Source of the DNA: Sphingobacterium puteale
Lineage (GTDB): Bacteria; Bacteroidota; Bacteroidia; Sphingobacteriales; Sphingobacteriaceae
NCBI RefSeq assembly: GCF_003627955.1
Contig: NZ_RBWS01000007.1
Coordinates: 62,001-126,000 of the forward strand
DNA: 64,000 nucleotides
Reading direction: 5' to 3'
This document shows, in pieces, positions 54,616 to 64,000 of the stretch. The position numbers and the translations under genes were made by a program. Numbering within the stretch: the stretch's first letter is position 1; each line of letters starts with the position of its first letter. The notes under the pieces were generated by a model, which was not told the origin of the DNA, did no database searches, and saw nothing but the letters and a program-made list of their open reading frames with translations.

Positions 54616-55929
54616 ATGGCAGAACATGGGGATTTACAAATCGCAATATTAATCGATGCGGATAATGTTTCTTATCGAAAGATCGAAGAAATTCTGAACG
54701 AAGTCAAACGCTACGGTATACCTACGATCAAACGGATCTATGGTGACTGGACAAATCCCTATGTTGAAAAATGGAAGGATAAGCTCCTCACCCATGCAAT
54801 CACGCCTATCCAACAATACAGTTACACTCAGGGCAAAAACTCCACGGACTCGGCACTCATTATTGATGCAATGGACATCCTGCATTCCGATAGGGTTGAT
54901 GGATTCTGTATTGTATCAAGTGATAGTGACTTTACTAGGCTGGCGACACGGTTAAGAGAATCCGGCAAATTGGTGATCGGTATCGGAGAGAAAAAAACGC
55001 CGAAACCTTTCATCGCTTCTTGCGACAAATTTATTTATGTTGAAATCTTTGAAAAGAATCCAAAGAAGGAACCCAACACAAAGAAAAAACAGCAAAATCA
55101 ACCCAAACCTGTACCTGCAGACAATCCAACCAGTATAGCTGTGCTTGATGAAGAGACGCTGGAATTATTAAAAGACACTGTTGATGACACCGCAGATGAA
55201 AATGGCTGGGCATTTTTAGGGGAAATTGGCAGTCTTTTCAATAAAAGAAAACCAGATTTTGATGCGCGAAACTATGGTTACGATAAAATGTCCCACCTTT
55301 TTAAAGCGTACAAAGAAGATTTTGAAATCGAAGAACGCAATACGGACAAATCGCGTATAAAACATTATTATATTCGAAATATTATCAAGCGACCTCTATC
55401 AGCCGTCAACACTTCGTCAGTAACAGAAGATAAAAAAGAGGCTTCGGCTAACGATGTAAATACATCCGAGGTTTCCAAAAAGCCAACGAATCAAAACACA
55501 CAGAAAAAAGGCCGACAAGATAAAAAACGTTCGGATCAATCCCCTGAAAATCGGCCAAAAGAAGTAGTACCTGCGCCCGCTCAACAAGCGAATGAGCAAA
55601 AAACAGCGGAAACGATCTTCCAGAGCGACTCTATGAATACCATGTTGTTTCCAGCAAAAGGAAATAAGATTACTGCCGATGATGCAAAAAAGGCGCAAAT
55701 CCGAATTACAAAAGATTTTAAACCCTTATTTCCTACAAAATCACAGAAGCTCCGGATCGTTATCGATTCCAACGAGTATGAATGTAACTTCACTTTCCGT
55801 GGACGCGGATTCCATGTCCTTAAACTAGGAAAAGAAGCAGCAACACAACTTGGACTCGCAGAAGGAATTCAACTGGAAATAACGAAACTCAACGAGCATA
55901 CCTATGCGCTCCAAAATCAACCTAGCTAG
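54616..55929 (+). CDS. NYN-domain (LabA/DUF88) protein with LOTUS/OST-HTH domain
   Basis: This 437-residue protein has an N-terminal NYN domain of the PIN-like nuclease fold with acidic residues in ILIDADNVSY, DSALIIDAMD and VSSDSDF (residues 10-110). A linker rich in Lys, Gln and Pro follows, then an OST-HTH/LOTUS domain at about 175-255 (GWAFLGEIGSLFNKRKPDFDARNYG, matched in pieces), a low-complexity stretch, and an unassigned C-terminal domain (about 340-437). NYN-LOTUS proteins are thought to act on RNA. It stands alone after a long non-coding region holding a candidate sRNA. Confidence 0.88.
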   Translation: MAEHGDLQIAILIDADNVSYRKIEEILNEVKRYGIPTIKRIYGDWTNPYVEKWKDKLLTHAITPIQQYSYTQGKNSTDSALIIDAMDILHSDRVDGFCIVSSDSDFTRLATRLRESGKLVIGIGEKKTPKPFIASCDKFIYVEIFEKNPKKEPNTKKKQQNQPKPVPADNPTSIAVLDEETLELLKDTVDDTADENGWAFLGEIGSLFNKRKPDFDARNYGYDKMSHLFKAYKEDFEIEERNTDKSRIKHYYIRNIIKRPLSAVNTSSVTEDKKEASANDVNTSEVSKKPTNQNTQKKGRQDKKRSDQSPENRPKEVVPAPAQQANEQKTAETIFQSDSMNTMLFPAKGNKITADDAKKAQIRITKDFKPLFPTKSQKLRIVIDSNEYECNFTFRGRGFHVLKLGKEAATQLGLAEGIQLEITKLNEHTYALQNQPS

Positions 55930-56188
55930 GATCACTTTTTATTGAGCAAAAAAGACATGATTGCTGATCGAAGAAAAGATAATTGTTCGGTCAGCGATCA
56001 ATATAGATTCTCCTCCCCCTCTCGCTCGCTGTTAAAATTCACTGAAAACAGCTAGAATATCCTTTCTATTTCCAGTTATATTTGTAACTATCCGAGGGCT
56101 CCAATTTTGTTTGGGAGATAATCTTCGGTCTAAAAAGAATCCTTTACGAACTAGATGGTTGGTCTGATTGCCGACATGTAAATCTTCG

Positions 56189-56584
56189 ATGATGAAAATG
56201 AGTCTATATCTTGTAATAACAATGTTTTTATCTATTCTCCTGTTGCTAGCCTGTGATCCTGTACGGACGATCCAGATTGAAGCAAAGAAAAAGGATACAC
56301 ATATTTTATTATACCTGAAATCAACTGGCAGCAAGCACATCGGAATTTCTTCGAAAACAAATCCCATTGAGATATCCCTCTATACGAATCCGCAATTCAG
56401 GCAGCATTTTTCAATTGGAAGATGGAATGAAACCTCGATTAAATACTTATTGATCAATCAAATTGATTCGATAATCGTTCTAAACAGACAGCAAAAACAA
56501 GCTTATACAACACCGATGTGTATTCAGCAATATTTAATATCTAAACGAAAGACGTTTTCAAAACATGTAATCCAGATAAAGTAA
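56189..56584 (+). CDS. Small hypothetical lipoprotein
   Basis: The protein of about 131 residues begins with a membrane-spanning signal segment ending in a lipobox-like LLLLACD (Cys near residue 22) and a soluble region with no recognised domain. Several in-frame ATGs (56189, 56192, 56198) are possible. Its neighbours, NYN protein and DUF2625, give no functional hint. It might be a real lineage-specific gene, but the coding signal is modest. Confidence 0.5.
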   Translation: MMKMSLYLVITMFLSILLLLACDPVRTIQIEAKKKDTHILLYLKSTGSKHIGISSKTNPIEISLYTNPQFRQHFSIGRWNETSIKYLLINQIDSIIVLNRQQKQAYTTPMCIQQYLISKRKTFSKHVIQIK

Positions 56585-56704
56585 TCTGTTTATCTTCAAT
56601 AAAATTGTCCATCTTGCGCATGGGTAAGCTGGATCGCTAATAAATTTCCAACTAAACCAGCGTTTCGAAAACGGTGACCATCGAACCTCCTAACTGCTGA
56701 AAAG

Positions 56705-57370
56705 CTATCTTCCGCCAGCAAATTCCATTGTAAAATGGTAGTTTTCATCGATCGGAACAACTTTTCTATCAACTTTCCGGAAATCGCGGGCCTGTTCCGT
56801 CCACAAAAAAGGATAAAATGAAAATACTTGATTGCCATTCAATTTTTGCACATCATCGGCCCAATTCTTCCATTTAAATGTTTCATAAAATTGACGGATG
56901 TCCCCCCTCAGTGTCCAATAAATAAAATCAGAATAGCCACACTCTAAGCTTTCCCATTGCAAACTGTCCTGCGCAAAATAATAGACCTGTCCTATCCCTT
57001 CGCCCAAAGCGCCGGCATTAATCGCAAAATAGCCCCCCAAAACATCATCGGCAATTAGCAAAAAACCACCTTTCTCCCCTTCTTTGTCAAAACTCTTTCC
57101 TTTGTTCCACTCCATGATACCTCGGTTCAATTTAACTGAACCCGAGCCCAATATCCGTAGCCACCCACCGTCAATGAGTATTCCTCCGGTTTGATGAATA
57201 ATGGCGCCCATAGGTGATTTTGTAGTAATCTGAGCTCTCAGCAGCTCCTCATCTGCACGTTTTGGATTCCTGGGCAGTACCTCATAAGGATTGCTAGCTC
57301 CCTTCATCCATTCTTCGACCAGACTCCATCCTGAATCTGTCGGATTAATCAACTCATTTAAACTCTTCAT
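56705..57370 (-). CDS. DUF2625 family protein
   Basis: This cytoplasmic protein of about 221 residues matches the DUF2625 pattern: SLNELI near the start, TTKSPMGAIIHQTGGILIDGGW, LRILGSGSVKLNRGI, LLIADDVLGGYFAINAGA and the C-terminal FSFYPFLW. The family's function is unknown to me. A GTG at 57379 would add three residues; ATG 57370 has AAGGA close upstream. Confidence 0.85.
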   Translation of the reverse strand: MKSLNELINPTDSGWSLVEEWMKGASNPYEVLPRNPKRADEELLRAQITTKSPMGAIIHQTGGILIDGGWLRILGSGSVKLNRGIMEWNKGKSFDKEGEKGGFLLIADDVLGGYFAINAGALGEGIGQVYYFAQDSLQWESLECGYSDFIYWTLRGDIRQFYETFKWKNWADDVQKLNGNQVFSFYPFLWTEQARDFRKVDRKVVPIDENYHFTMEFAGGR

Positions 57371-57592
57371 TCCTTGCACTCTATGTCCAAAAAAAACGTA
57401 CCTTCCCTATTTCCCTAACGCATCGATTATAGAAAAAAATAAAGTGATGCATCTCGAATTGCCGAAATTACCATAATTCTTCCTGTCATCCAAATCACAT
57501 AAGTACGTTTGTTAGAGCCAAAAAAATGATCTTACCGTTACTTAACACATAAAACATATGAACCTTCAAGCAATTTTCGTTAAATTTAAACC

Positions 57593-58129
57593 ATGCAACA
57601 TGAATTAGAAAAACTTCGATATCCCATAGGCCGCTTTGCCGTACCAGATCAGATTAACAAACAATTATTGAGCGATTGGATAAAAACAATTGCAGACTTC
57701 CCGACCCGCCTAAAATCCGAAGTCAGTGACCTACCGGATAGTGCACTGGAAAAACGATATCGCCCAGATGGCTGGACGATCAGACAAGTGGTGCATCATT
57801 GCGCGGATAGTCATATGAATAGTTTTGTCCGTTTTAAGTTAGCCCTGACAGAAGATGACCCGACCATAAAACTATACGAAGAAAACCTGTGGGCAGAACT
57901 TCCAGATGCAAAATACAATCCAATTGAAAGCTCTCTTAGATTGCTAGAAGGCTTACACCAACGTTGGGAAATCCTGCTCAAGAGTCTGAGTGACGAGCAA
58001 CTTGAACGAGCCTTTATTCATCCGGTTACCAAACGCTATATTTCCCTTAAAGTAAATATAGGTCTCTATGCCTGGCATTGTAATCACCATTTGATGCATA
58101 TCGTCAACGCAAAAAATAGATCGGTCTAA
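57593..58129 (+). CDS. YfiT/DinB-type putative metal-dependent hydrolase or thiol transferase
   Basis: This 178-residue four-helix-bundle protein has the DinB/YfiT metal His set: VVHHCADSHMN (about 66-76) and YAWHCNHHLMHI near the C-terminus. The N-terminal LRYPIGRFAVP is typical of YfiT (BstA), a bacillithiol-S-transferase family in Firmicutes. In Bacteroidota the thiol partner is uncertain. It is transcribed alone. Confidence 0.88.
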   Translation: MQHELEKLRYPIGRFAVPDQINKQLLSDWIKTIADFPTRLKSEVSDLPDSALEKRYRPDGWTIRQVVHHCADSHMNSFVRFKLALTEDDPTIKLYEENLWAELPDAKYNPIESSLRLLEGLHQRWEILLKSLSDEQLERAFIHPVTKRYISLKVNIGLYAWHCNHHLMHIVNAKNRSV

Positions 58130-58195
58130 CGATAAAGTCTTATTTTCAGGTAGCTGCCAAAAAAGTCAATGCGCCCCCTTGTGAATTGCGTATTC

Positions 58196-58426
58196 TTAGG
58201 CCATCAGCGACAGCGCGATAATAAATGCACCAAAGGCTCCCAAAGCAAGGCCTACGATACCTGCGATCAAAAATGTCCGCAGGTAATAGCCAGACGTTTT
58301 GGTCTTTTTCTGGATGATATGGATAATCCCCACTATCATGGAATAACCTAAACCTAAGCCGAAAAACAGCATAAAGGCTAGGTCGATCAGCATGCCTGTG
58401 AAATCTAAATTCGCAGAAGATAACAT
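58196..58426 (-). CDS. Small membrane protein, unknown
   Basis: This 76-residue protein has two hydrophobic segments (about 13-38 and 48-74) around a Lys/Thr-rich loop (IIQKKTKTSGYYLR). No family is recognised. It starts 8 bp after the stop of the WG/Sel1 gene at 58435, so it is probably the last gene of that operon. Confidence 0.65.
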   Translation of the reverse strand: MLSSANLDFTGMLIDLAFMLFFGLGLGYSMIVGIIHIIQKKTKTSGYYLRTFLIAGIVGLALGAFGAFIIALSLMA

Positions 58427-58434
58427 CGTACAGG

Positions 58435-61008
58435 TTATTTTTTCTTTTTAAACAGTTTACTGAAAAAGGATGAACTACAATTTCCTGTAGGTTCGTCCTT
58501 TGCTTCTACTCCCCCACTTTTCTCGCCCGCCCAAATCAACAATTCGGGTTCAATATCCAACTTGTGTTGTCGGGCAAAGTTCGACCAGTAGGCATGTTTT
58601 TCCTGATCCATAAAGTTGGGATCATTTTTATAATAACCCAATAAGCTTTCTGTAGCAGACTCATAGACACTATAACGATTTGCCCGCTCAAAATAATGAA
58701 TGGCTTTTTTACTGTCCTTTTTAAATTTTAACCCCGCGTCATACATCAAACCATAATAAATATTGGAATAGCTATCTGCTTTATCTCTCTTCAGATAAAC
58801 GAGTAGGCGGTCATAGTCATTTAAACTATAATAAATCGAAGCAATATTGCGATTATTTTCAACCAGTTTCAACTCCGCTTTTTTATAGTAATCCAATGCT
58901 TTTTCGAGATCTTCCTCTACATAGGTCCCACTAAAATAGAAATAACCTAAGTTGGATAACGCATAGCCATTCCCAAGGTCAGCCCCTTTGTTATAGGCCT
59001 CAAAAGCTTTTTTTAGATCCGATGTATAGCCTATTCCATGCTGGTATAGATAACCGATGCTATTCCAAGAAGACGCATACCCCTTTTTGGCGGACCGCTC
59101 ATAGTATGCAATTCCTTTTTTCAGGTCCAGAAAACGTGTGTCTTCATTATCGGTATCCGTATAGATATTACCGAGCTCATACATACTGCTTTCATTGTCC
59201 TGATCAGCTGAAAATGTAAAGTAACGGATGGCATTTTCGATGTCTCCATTTCTCCAGCAATCCATGGCCATGTGAAACAATGTATAGCTATCATAAGCGG
59301 ATTCAAAATCTACACCCCGATCCGATTTCCACTGGGTGAAAAAATGGTCAAAAACCTCAAGTTCCTTTCCTTCCAGCTTGTCCAGTGCCTGGATATAATA
59401 TCCATACTGATCTTGGGGCACCTCTTCCAATCCCTCATATCCTTTATTGAACAGTTTGCCGTCGCGCAACATCATTAGATCTTGATAATGCCGTACACTA
59501 CCACAGATGAAATCGAAGGATTCACTCAGTTCTTTGCTATCAGTATCGTAGTAATAATACCCGCCCACCTGATCTTGCAGGATAAAATAGTCCATCAGCG
59601 CATAGCTGATTGTGGCATAATGTGCTGACAATGGAATCAGCCAGCTTCTAGTCTCCGTGTGATAGATTCCTCTTTCCGATTCGGTTTCGATGATATAACA
59701 ATTATAGGCACCATTACCAAAATCTGCACCTCCCCGTATAGATTTAATCGTCAGATCTTGCAGCAGAAAACCTTTGCTAGCGAGGTCATACAGAAAATAT
59801 TTACCTTCCGAAAGATAATATAATGCACTGAGCCCGTTCAAGGCATTTAGCACAGCCACATCTTTTACCAAAAGGGAGCCGTCTGCTGCATGGACTGATT
59901 TCTTTTTTTTATTATTTAAATTGACTGCGTAAAAATCAAACAACAATTCGTTCAAAACCCCTTCTGGATACTCGCCCAATAGAACACCATGATTGGAATA
60001 ATATTTACGTAGTTTGCTATTCGCTATCGGTTGATAAATAAAGCCCTCGTAGTCTATTTCAAAAGGCTCATCAGAACCTGTCTTATGCAAGCCCTTACCT
60101 TCGGCATCGATAATGTCATATTTTCCGTCCCGCTGACCCTGGTAGAATCCATAAGCAAAATCGTCCAAAACCTCATAGTTCAAGGGAATAATTGTAGCGC
60201 CCGTTTCCACGTCCACTAAGCCATGCTTGCCCGCTAAACTCACTTTTCCTACAATCCTGCCACGGCCACTCTGTACAGGCGCTGCAGCGTCGTAAATACA
60301 GGGAATAGCCTCTTCGCCCTTTCTATTTAAATAGCCAAACAAACCTTCTTTCTCAACAACGGCAAAGCCATTGTAATCAAAGTCTCCGATCTCGTCATAA
60401 CGGGGTTCAACTTTCACCTCACCCTTTGCATTCCGGATTCCCCAACATCCCTTTTCTTCAAAAAACTGATTATCAAGACTATCAATCGCTTCCGTATTCC
60501 ACCAGCCCAGTCCATAGTTGCTCCACTCAGCTTCTAGCATCGCTAAAAAAGAATCATAGCCTGAGCGGCTCAAAATAGGATAAAGCGCTGATAACGACTG
60601 CTTCTCTATTGCTTTTTCGTAATACAGGTTCTTCTCATGAATTTCAAATGCAAAATCCTTTGCTTGTTGGCTATGTTTAACCTCAGACATATTAAAAACA
60701 TCACGCGCATTGATCTGGAAGCATTCAAATGGAAGTCCATGCAGAAAATCGAACATTTTTTCGATGGTCAACAGGACTGCGGCATTGGATATCAAGTTGT
60801 ATTCCTGAATAAGCAGATCGTAGAATTTCCGTAATTTTAAAACACCCGACTCTTTTTCAGCATATACCAAGGTACCTTTCGCTTTTGGATTTGCGGCAAA
60901 CAAGGGCAGCAACAGATCTGGAATGACATAGTTCCATTCACCCAAATAAGCATGGAAATACTCCTGATCTTTTTTATCTGTGTTATAAATATAAATTCGA
61001 TGTGCCAT
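58435..61008 (-). CDS. WG-repeat and Sel1-repeat protein (paralogue A)
   Basis: The 857 residues fall into an N-terminal domain beginning MAHRIYIYN (to about 180), then WG-type beta repeats (GYLNRKGEEAIPCIYD, KHGLVDVETGATIIPLNY), and Sel1/TPR repeats from about residue 590 (AIRYFTFSADQDNESSMYELG and similar) ending in a Lys-rich tail (FSKLFKKKK). No signal peptide. Such repeats mediate protein contacts. It lies 9 bp after its paralogue on the same strand. Function unknown. Confidence 0.85.
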   Translation of the reverse strand: MAHRIYIYNTDKKDQEYFHAYLGEWNYVIPDLLLPLFAANPKAKGTLVYAEKESGVLKLRKFYDLLIQEYNLISNAAVLLTIEKMFDFLHGLPFECFQINARDVFNMSEVKHSQQAKDFAFEIHEKNLYYEKAIEKQSLSALYPILSRSGYDSFLAMLEAEWSNYGLGWWNTEAIDSLDNQFFEEKGCWGIRNAKGEVKVEPRYDEIGDFDYNGFAVVEKEGLFGYLNRKGEEAIPCIYDAAAPVQSGRGRIVGKVSLAGKHGLVDVETGATIIPLNYEVLDDFAYGFYQGQRDGKYDIIDAEGKGLHKTGSDEPFEIDYEGFIYQPIANSKLRKYYSNHGVLLGEYPEGVLNELLFDFYAVNLNNKKKKSVHAADGSLLVKDVAVLNALNGLSALYYLSEGKYFLYDLASKGFLLQDLTIKSIRGGADFGNGAYNCYIIETESERGIYHTETRSWLIPLSAHYATISYALMDYFILQDQVGGYYYYDTDSKELSESFDFICGSVRHYQDLMMLRDGKLFNKGYEGLEEVPQDQYGYYIQALDKLEGKELEVFDHFFTQWKSDRGVDFESAYDSYTLFHMAMDCWRNGDIENAIRYFTFSADQDNESSMYELGNIYTDTDNEDTRFLDLKKGIAYYERSAKKGYASSWNSIGYLYQHGIGYTSDLKKAFEAYNKGADLGNGYALSNLGYFYFSGTYVEEDLEKALDYYKKAELKLVENNRNIASIYYSLNDYDRLLVYLKRDKADSYSNIYYGLMYDAGLKFKKDSKKAIHYFERANRYSVYESATESLLGYYKNDPNFMDQEKHAYWSNFARQHKLDIEPELLIWAGEKSGGVEAKDEPTGNCSSSFFSKLFKKKK

Positions 61009-61017
61009 ATTCTTTTT

Positions 61018-63495
61018 TTATTCTTCAATATCAACGTCATTGTTTTTAGCAAAATCCAACCAAAAACTGTATTTAGCGGCATCTGCAAACGTTCCATTTT
61101 TATAGTAATACAAGAGACGATTGACGGCATAAGCATAGGTAGCGTTTTCGTTTGCCTGTTCGTAGTAACGCAGCGCCTTTACCATACTCTGTTTCACACC
61201 CCAGCCTTCTTCATACAAAATCCCATAATAAATTGCAGCATACTGCCCCGCTTTATCCTTTTTCAGATAACGTAAAAGATTAGCGTAATCTTTCTGTTGA
61301 TAATAAATTTCAGCTATCTGTGCATCGTTGTCGATGCCTTCTTTTTCAGCCTGCTTAAAATAATGCAAGGCTTGCCCATAGTCCTGTTCAAGATGCTCTC
61401 CTTCATAATACCAGTTACCAAGATTACTCATGGCCTGCCCTTCCCCAAGTGCTGCTGCTTTTTGGTATGCTGCTAAGGCTTGGGGAATATCAGGCGGCAG
61501 GCCGAGTCCTGTAGCGTAGATAAAGCCTAAATTAGTCCAAGCTTGCGCATGGTCCTGCGCCACAGCCTTTTCGTAGAATCCAATTGCCTTGGGAATATCG
61601 AGAAAGTCTGGCTGATCTGTATCACTATGGATATTTCCAAGTAGGTATTGACAGTCGGCGCTACCTCGGGAAGCTCCGATTGTCAACAAAGGTATAGCTT
61701 CGGCTATCTTACCGGCCCAATTTAATTTCCGCGCTTTTTCATATAGCGTCTCGTTATCGAGATAAGATTCGTAGCCCGCTCCCTTCCGTTTTGTCCATGC
61801 GTGATAAAATTGTACAAAATAATTCTGGTCGGTTCCTTGCAAATTATATTTTTCGGAATACAAACGGCCAAATGCTGTTTCAGGAAATTCAGCTATATTT
61901 CTTTTTTGATCTACATAAAACAGCCTTTCTCCTTTAAATAAGAGCAAGAATTCACCTTCGCTTCGTTCCGGATGTGGATCATGTATCGGCGCACTGACAT
62001 AATCGTAAAGTTCGCTACAGAAATTCACTTTTGTATCAAAATACCGCATGCCTTCGGGCTGCTGAATGCGCATAAAGTCCATATAGCAGTATTCGATTTT
62101 TAGATAAGCCGGATTCGGTTCGAGCAGCCATTGATCCAGGTAAGCTTCATATATCCCCTGCCCTTTGGCACAGGCAACAACGAAGACATCATTTCGGAAG
62201 TTTTTGATGCTATCTACCAAGACCTTATGAATGGACCGATCGACTAGGCGGAATAGGTCATGCGCGAGTGAATAAATCTGCCATTGTTTATTTTTAAGGT
62301 AAGCGATACTCCTATAATCATCCAGAACGATGATCCGATCAATCTCTTCATCCAGCACAGTACCATCGGGCTTGATAACTGAAATCTTCCGCTGCAACTT
62401 ATTGGGTTTGATCCAAAAGTAAGCACTGGGAAGAGCCTGTAGGCTATCTTCCAGAAAACTGCCTAAATAGTGGCCATCCATACGAAAGTATTTCCGCTTC
62501 AGGCTACCTTTTTGCCGCTTATAAAAAAGCTTACTGTAATCGTATCCAAAAGGTTCATCCGCCGATTCAGCAATAACCTGTGTTCCATCAGCAGCAAAAA
62601 GAAAATAGTCATCGCCTTGCTTTGCGTTCAAAAAACCGCGGGCTAACCAGTCCAATTTATCATAAGCAGCGGGTAAGGAAAGTTGTTTACTTTCAATATG
62701 CAATACACCACGCTTACCGTCGATTTCAACTTCGGCATAGTTAACGCCATCAATGACCTGTGCATCAAAAGCATCAACATAGTGACAGGGAATAATTTCT
62801 TCTCCCCGCTCGTTGATATAACCAAATAGATGATCCAGTTCAACCACAGCAATCCCGGCTTCGTTAAACTCAAATATTTCATCATATTTTGCAACAGCCA
62901 GGATATTCCCAAGTCTGTCTTTCAAACCCTGTTTTCCATTTTCTTCAAAGACTTCGCCCCCCTCTTTCTGAAAAGCATGTTCTTCCCAAAGGCCCAAGCC
63001 ATAGTTGATCCAATCTGTCTCGAGCATTTCCAGGAAAGTATCGTAGCCAGACAATCGCAAGATCTTCTGTAAAGGATCCAAACTTTGTTGCTCAAACGCC
63101 TGTGTATATGCTGCTCCCGTCGTCCTGATCTCATCGACCCAGTCACTCGCCTGTTCCGTAGGTTTTTCCACATTCATGGTGAAGACATCCCGTGCATCGA
63201 TCTGAAAAGCATCGAACGGTAAACTTTCCAAAAACTCAAACATCTTATTGACAGGTTCCGTATATTTCCTTTTGTAATGCAATTGATAAACATCGGCAAG
63301 CAGCGTATAAAAATAGCGCAGCCTTGCAATACCATCTTCCCTATTGGCATAAAGCTGTGTACCCCTGGCATGGATACCCGAAGAAAATAGCGGGAGCATC
63401 AGGGCTGGTATTTCATAATTCCATTCGGCCAGATGTGCTTCAAATGTTTCTTTTGTTTTAGAGTTTACATTATATATATAAATACGATGCGCCAT
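61018..63495 (-). CDS. WG-repeat and Sel1-repeat protein (paralogue B)
   Basis: This 825-residue protein has the same order as its neighbour: the MAHRIYIYN start, an N-terminal domain that differs at many positions but keeps EWNYEIPALMLPLFS, WG repeats (GYINERGEEIIPCHYVDA, GKRGVLHIESKQLSLPAAYD), and Sel1 repeats from about residue 570 (ALAAYQKAAALGEGQAMSNLG). The two genes clearly arose by duplication and have diverged. They are probably one operon with the 76-residue membrane protein. No enzymatic motif is visible. Confidence 0.85.
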   Translation of the reverse strand: MAHRIYIYNVNSKTKETFEAHLAEWNYEIPALMLPLFSSGIHARGTQLYANREDGIARLRYFYTLLADVYQLHYKRKYTEPVNKMFEFLESLPFDAFQIDARDVFTMNVEKPTEQASDWVDEIRTTGAAYTQAFEQQSLDPLQKILRLSGYDTFLEMLETDWINYGLGLWEEHAFQKEGGEVFEENGKQGLKDRLGNILAVAKYDEIFEFNEAGIAVVELDHLFGYINERGEEIIPCHYVDAFDAQVIDGVNYAEVEIDGKRGVLHIESKQLSLPAAYDKLDWLARGFLNAKQGDDYFLFAADGTQVIAESADEPFGYDYSKLFYKRQKGSLKRKYFRMDGHYLGSFLEDSLQALPSAYFWIKPNKLQRKISVIKPDGTVLDEEIDRIIVLDDYRSIAYLKNKQWQIYSLAHDLFRLVDRSIHKVLVDSIKNFRNDVFVVACAKGQGIYEAYLDQWLLEPNPAYLKIEYCYMDFMRIQQPEGMRYFDTKVNFCSELYDYVSAPIHDPHPERSEGEFLLLFKGERLFYVDQKRNIAEFPETAFGRLYSEKYNLQGTDQNYFVQFYHAWTKRKGAGYESYLDNETLYEKARKLNWAGKIAEAIPLLTIGASRGSADCQYLLGNIHSDTDQPDFLDIPKAIGFYEKAVAQDHAQAWTNLGFIYATGLGLPPDIPQALAAYQKAAALGEGQAMSNLGNWYYEGEHLEQDYGQALHYFKQAEKEGIDNDAQIAEIYYQQKDYANLLRYLKKDKAGQYAAIYYGILYEEGWGVKQSMVKALRYYEQANENATYAYAVNRLLYYYKNGTFADAAKYSFWLDFAKNNDVDIEE

Positions 63496-63691
63496 AATCT
63501 GATTGCTCGATAGTCTTAAAATAGATTGTGCTTACCGCAATATGATGAAAACGGTAAGCCCTGTACCTAAAGCAGTAAAAATACAGCTATGATTAAATAT
63601 TCTGCTTAGCGGAAAATAGGGATTTTTCAAATAATTACGGAAGGTGATTCTACAGAAGCCCGGGCGATTGATCGACATCACGATGATGTTT

Positions 63692-64000
63692 TCAATCTTC
63701 GGAAATAATATCTAGCCTATAAAAGCCAGCTCGCTTGTCATGTGGTGCTCCATAGAAAAAATTCCGAAAGTACACCTGCTGATCGCCTTTCCAAAAGATC
63801 TCTTTTAAGGTACATAGCTCAAAGTTGTCGTTCCAGTCCAGAGGAATCTGCGCATAAGTCAGATAGCCTCCGTTTTCCTTCTTTTGCAAAAAGTAACTGG
63901 AACATTCCTGTCCGTTAAACATGCCGTTCAACCTATATTTCTTATGTTTTGAGAAATAGACATAGTCCAAATTACCGATCTCTTCGACATCCCATTTCCC
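63692..64000 (-). CDS. Partial gene, product unknown (5' end outside window)
   Basis: The frame is open on the minus strand from 63692 to the window edge, giving about 103 visible residues (GKWDVEEIGNLDYVYFSKH at the edge, ending FYRLDIISED). I recognise no domain. It lies upstream of the WG/Sel1 pair on the same strand with about 196 bp between and could belong to the same locus. Confidence 0.6.
   Translation of the reverse strand, partial: GKWDVEEIGNLDYVYFSKHKKYRLNGMFNGQECSSYFLQKKENGGYLTYAQIPLDWNDNFELCTLKEIFWKGDQQVYFRNFFYGAPHDKRAGFYRLDIISED

Noticed and set aside
56032..56367. 111-residue minus-strand ORF overlapping the small lipoprotein
   Set aside because: No domain, unlikely composition, and it overlaps a better candidate with a signal segment and lipobox.
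58435..63495. Repetitive signal in the WG/Sel1 genes as a possible CRISPR or DNA repeat array
   Set aside because: The repeats are protein-level (WG and Sel1) with long open frames and no regular DNA spacers.

Overview
The window is about 64 kb of a Bacteroidota chromosome, most likely Sphingobacteriaceae and probably Sphingobacterium. Evidence: a short (286-residue) RpoD-type sigma factor, promoters of the form TTTG-N19-TAnnTTTG, a tRNA without an encoded CCA, A+T-rich intergenic DNA, and close protein resemblance to that group. Most genes are core metabolism. I see no prophage, insertion sequence, CRISPR array or rRNA operon.

Layout. 0-9.5 kb: the 3' end of purL; a DoxX-type membrane protein; an AEC permease divergent from an AraC regulator; an MscS-type channel; and a three-gene operon (Lgt-like membrane protein, 78-residue membrane protein, Tes/MJ0619-like radical SAM enzyme). 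8.3-18.4 kb: lysA-lysC, serC-serA, icd, a CPA2 antiporter and a LolC/E-type permease. 18.4-25.4 kb: fmt, a small XRE regulator, rpoD, a large M16 peptidase, xerD and tRNA-Arg(CCG). 25.5-28.9 kb: a TPP riboswitch reading into a PnuC-family (probably PnuT) transporter and an acyl-CoA-dehydrogenase-like flavoprotein, with mqo just upstream. 29-44 kb: fabG, a LuxE-like protein, a YpfJ-type metallopeptidase, a PhnA-like protein, a polysaccharide deacetylase lipoprotein, two FMN reductases, a class IV aminotransferase, rluD, an ACC-deaminase-like enzyme, a DJ-1 protein, ppk1, and a VanX-like dipeptidase followed directly by an AraC regulator.

44-49.8 kb is an inositol-phospholipid locus on the minus strand: ino1, a nucleotidyltransferase, an ATP-grasp enzyme, a CDP-alcohol phosphatidyltransferase, an LPG-synthase-TM/flippase-like protein and a HAD phosphatase. 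Together they can account for a route from glucose-6-phosphate to phosphatidylinositol.

50-64 kb is more accessory. It has a CocE/NonD hydrolase, then a CynX/NimT-like transporter and an AraC regulator that both lack their 5' ends and face each other across about 20 bp, which looks like a deletion scar. An 860-bp non-coding stretch follows, with five tandem 11-bp units and a candidate small RNA (promoter plus strong terminator). Then come an NYN-LOTUS protein, a small lipoprotein, a DUF2625 protein, a YfiT/DinB protein, two tandem WG/Sel1-repeat paralogues and a gene cut by the window edge.

Strongest candidates for something new: the Tes-like/Lgt-like operon, the truncated divergent pair with the neighbouring repeat array and sRNA, the flavoprotein under TPP-riboswitch control, and the ATP-grasp and HAD members of the inositol-lipid locus. 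All functional calls come from reading sequence by eye; no database search was run.
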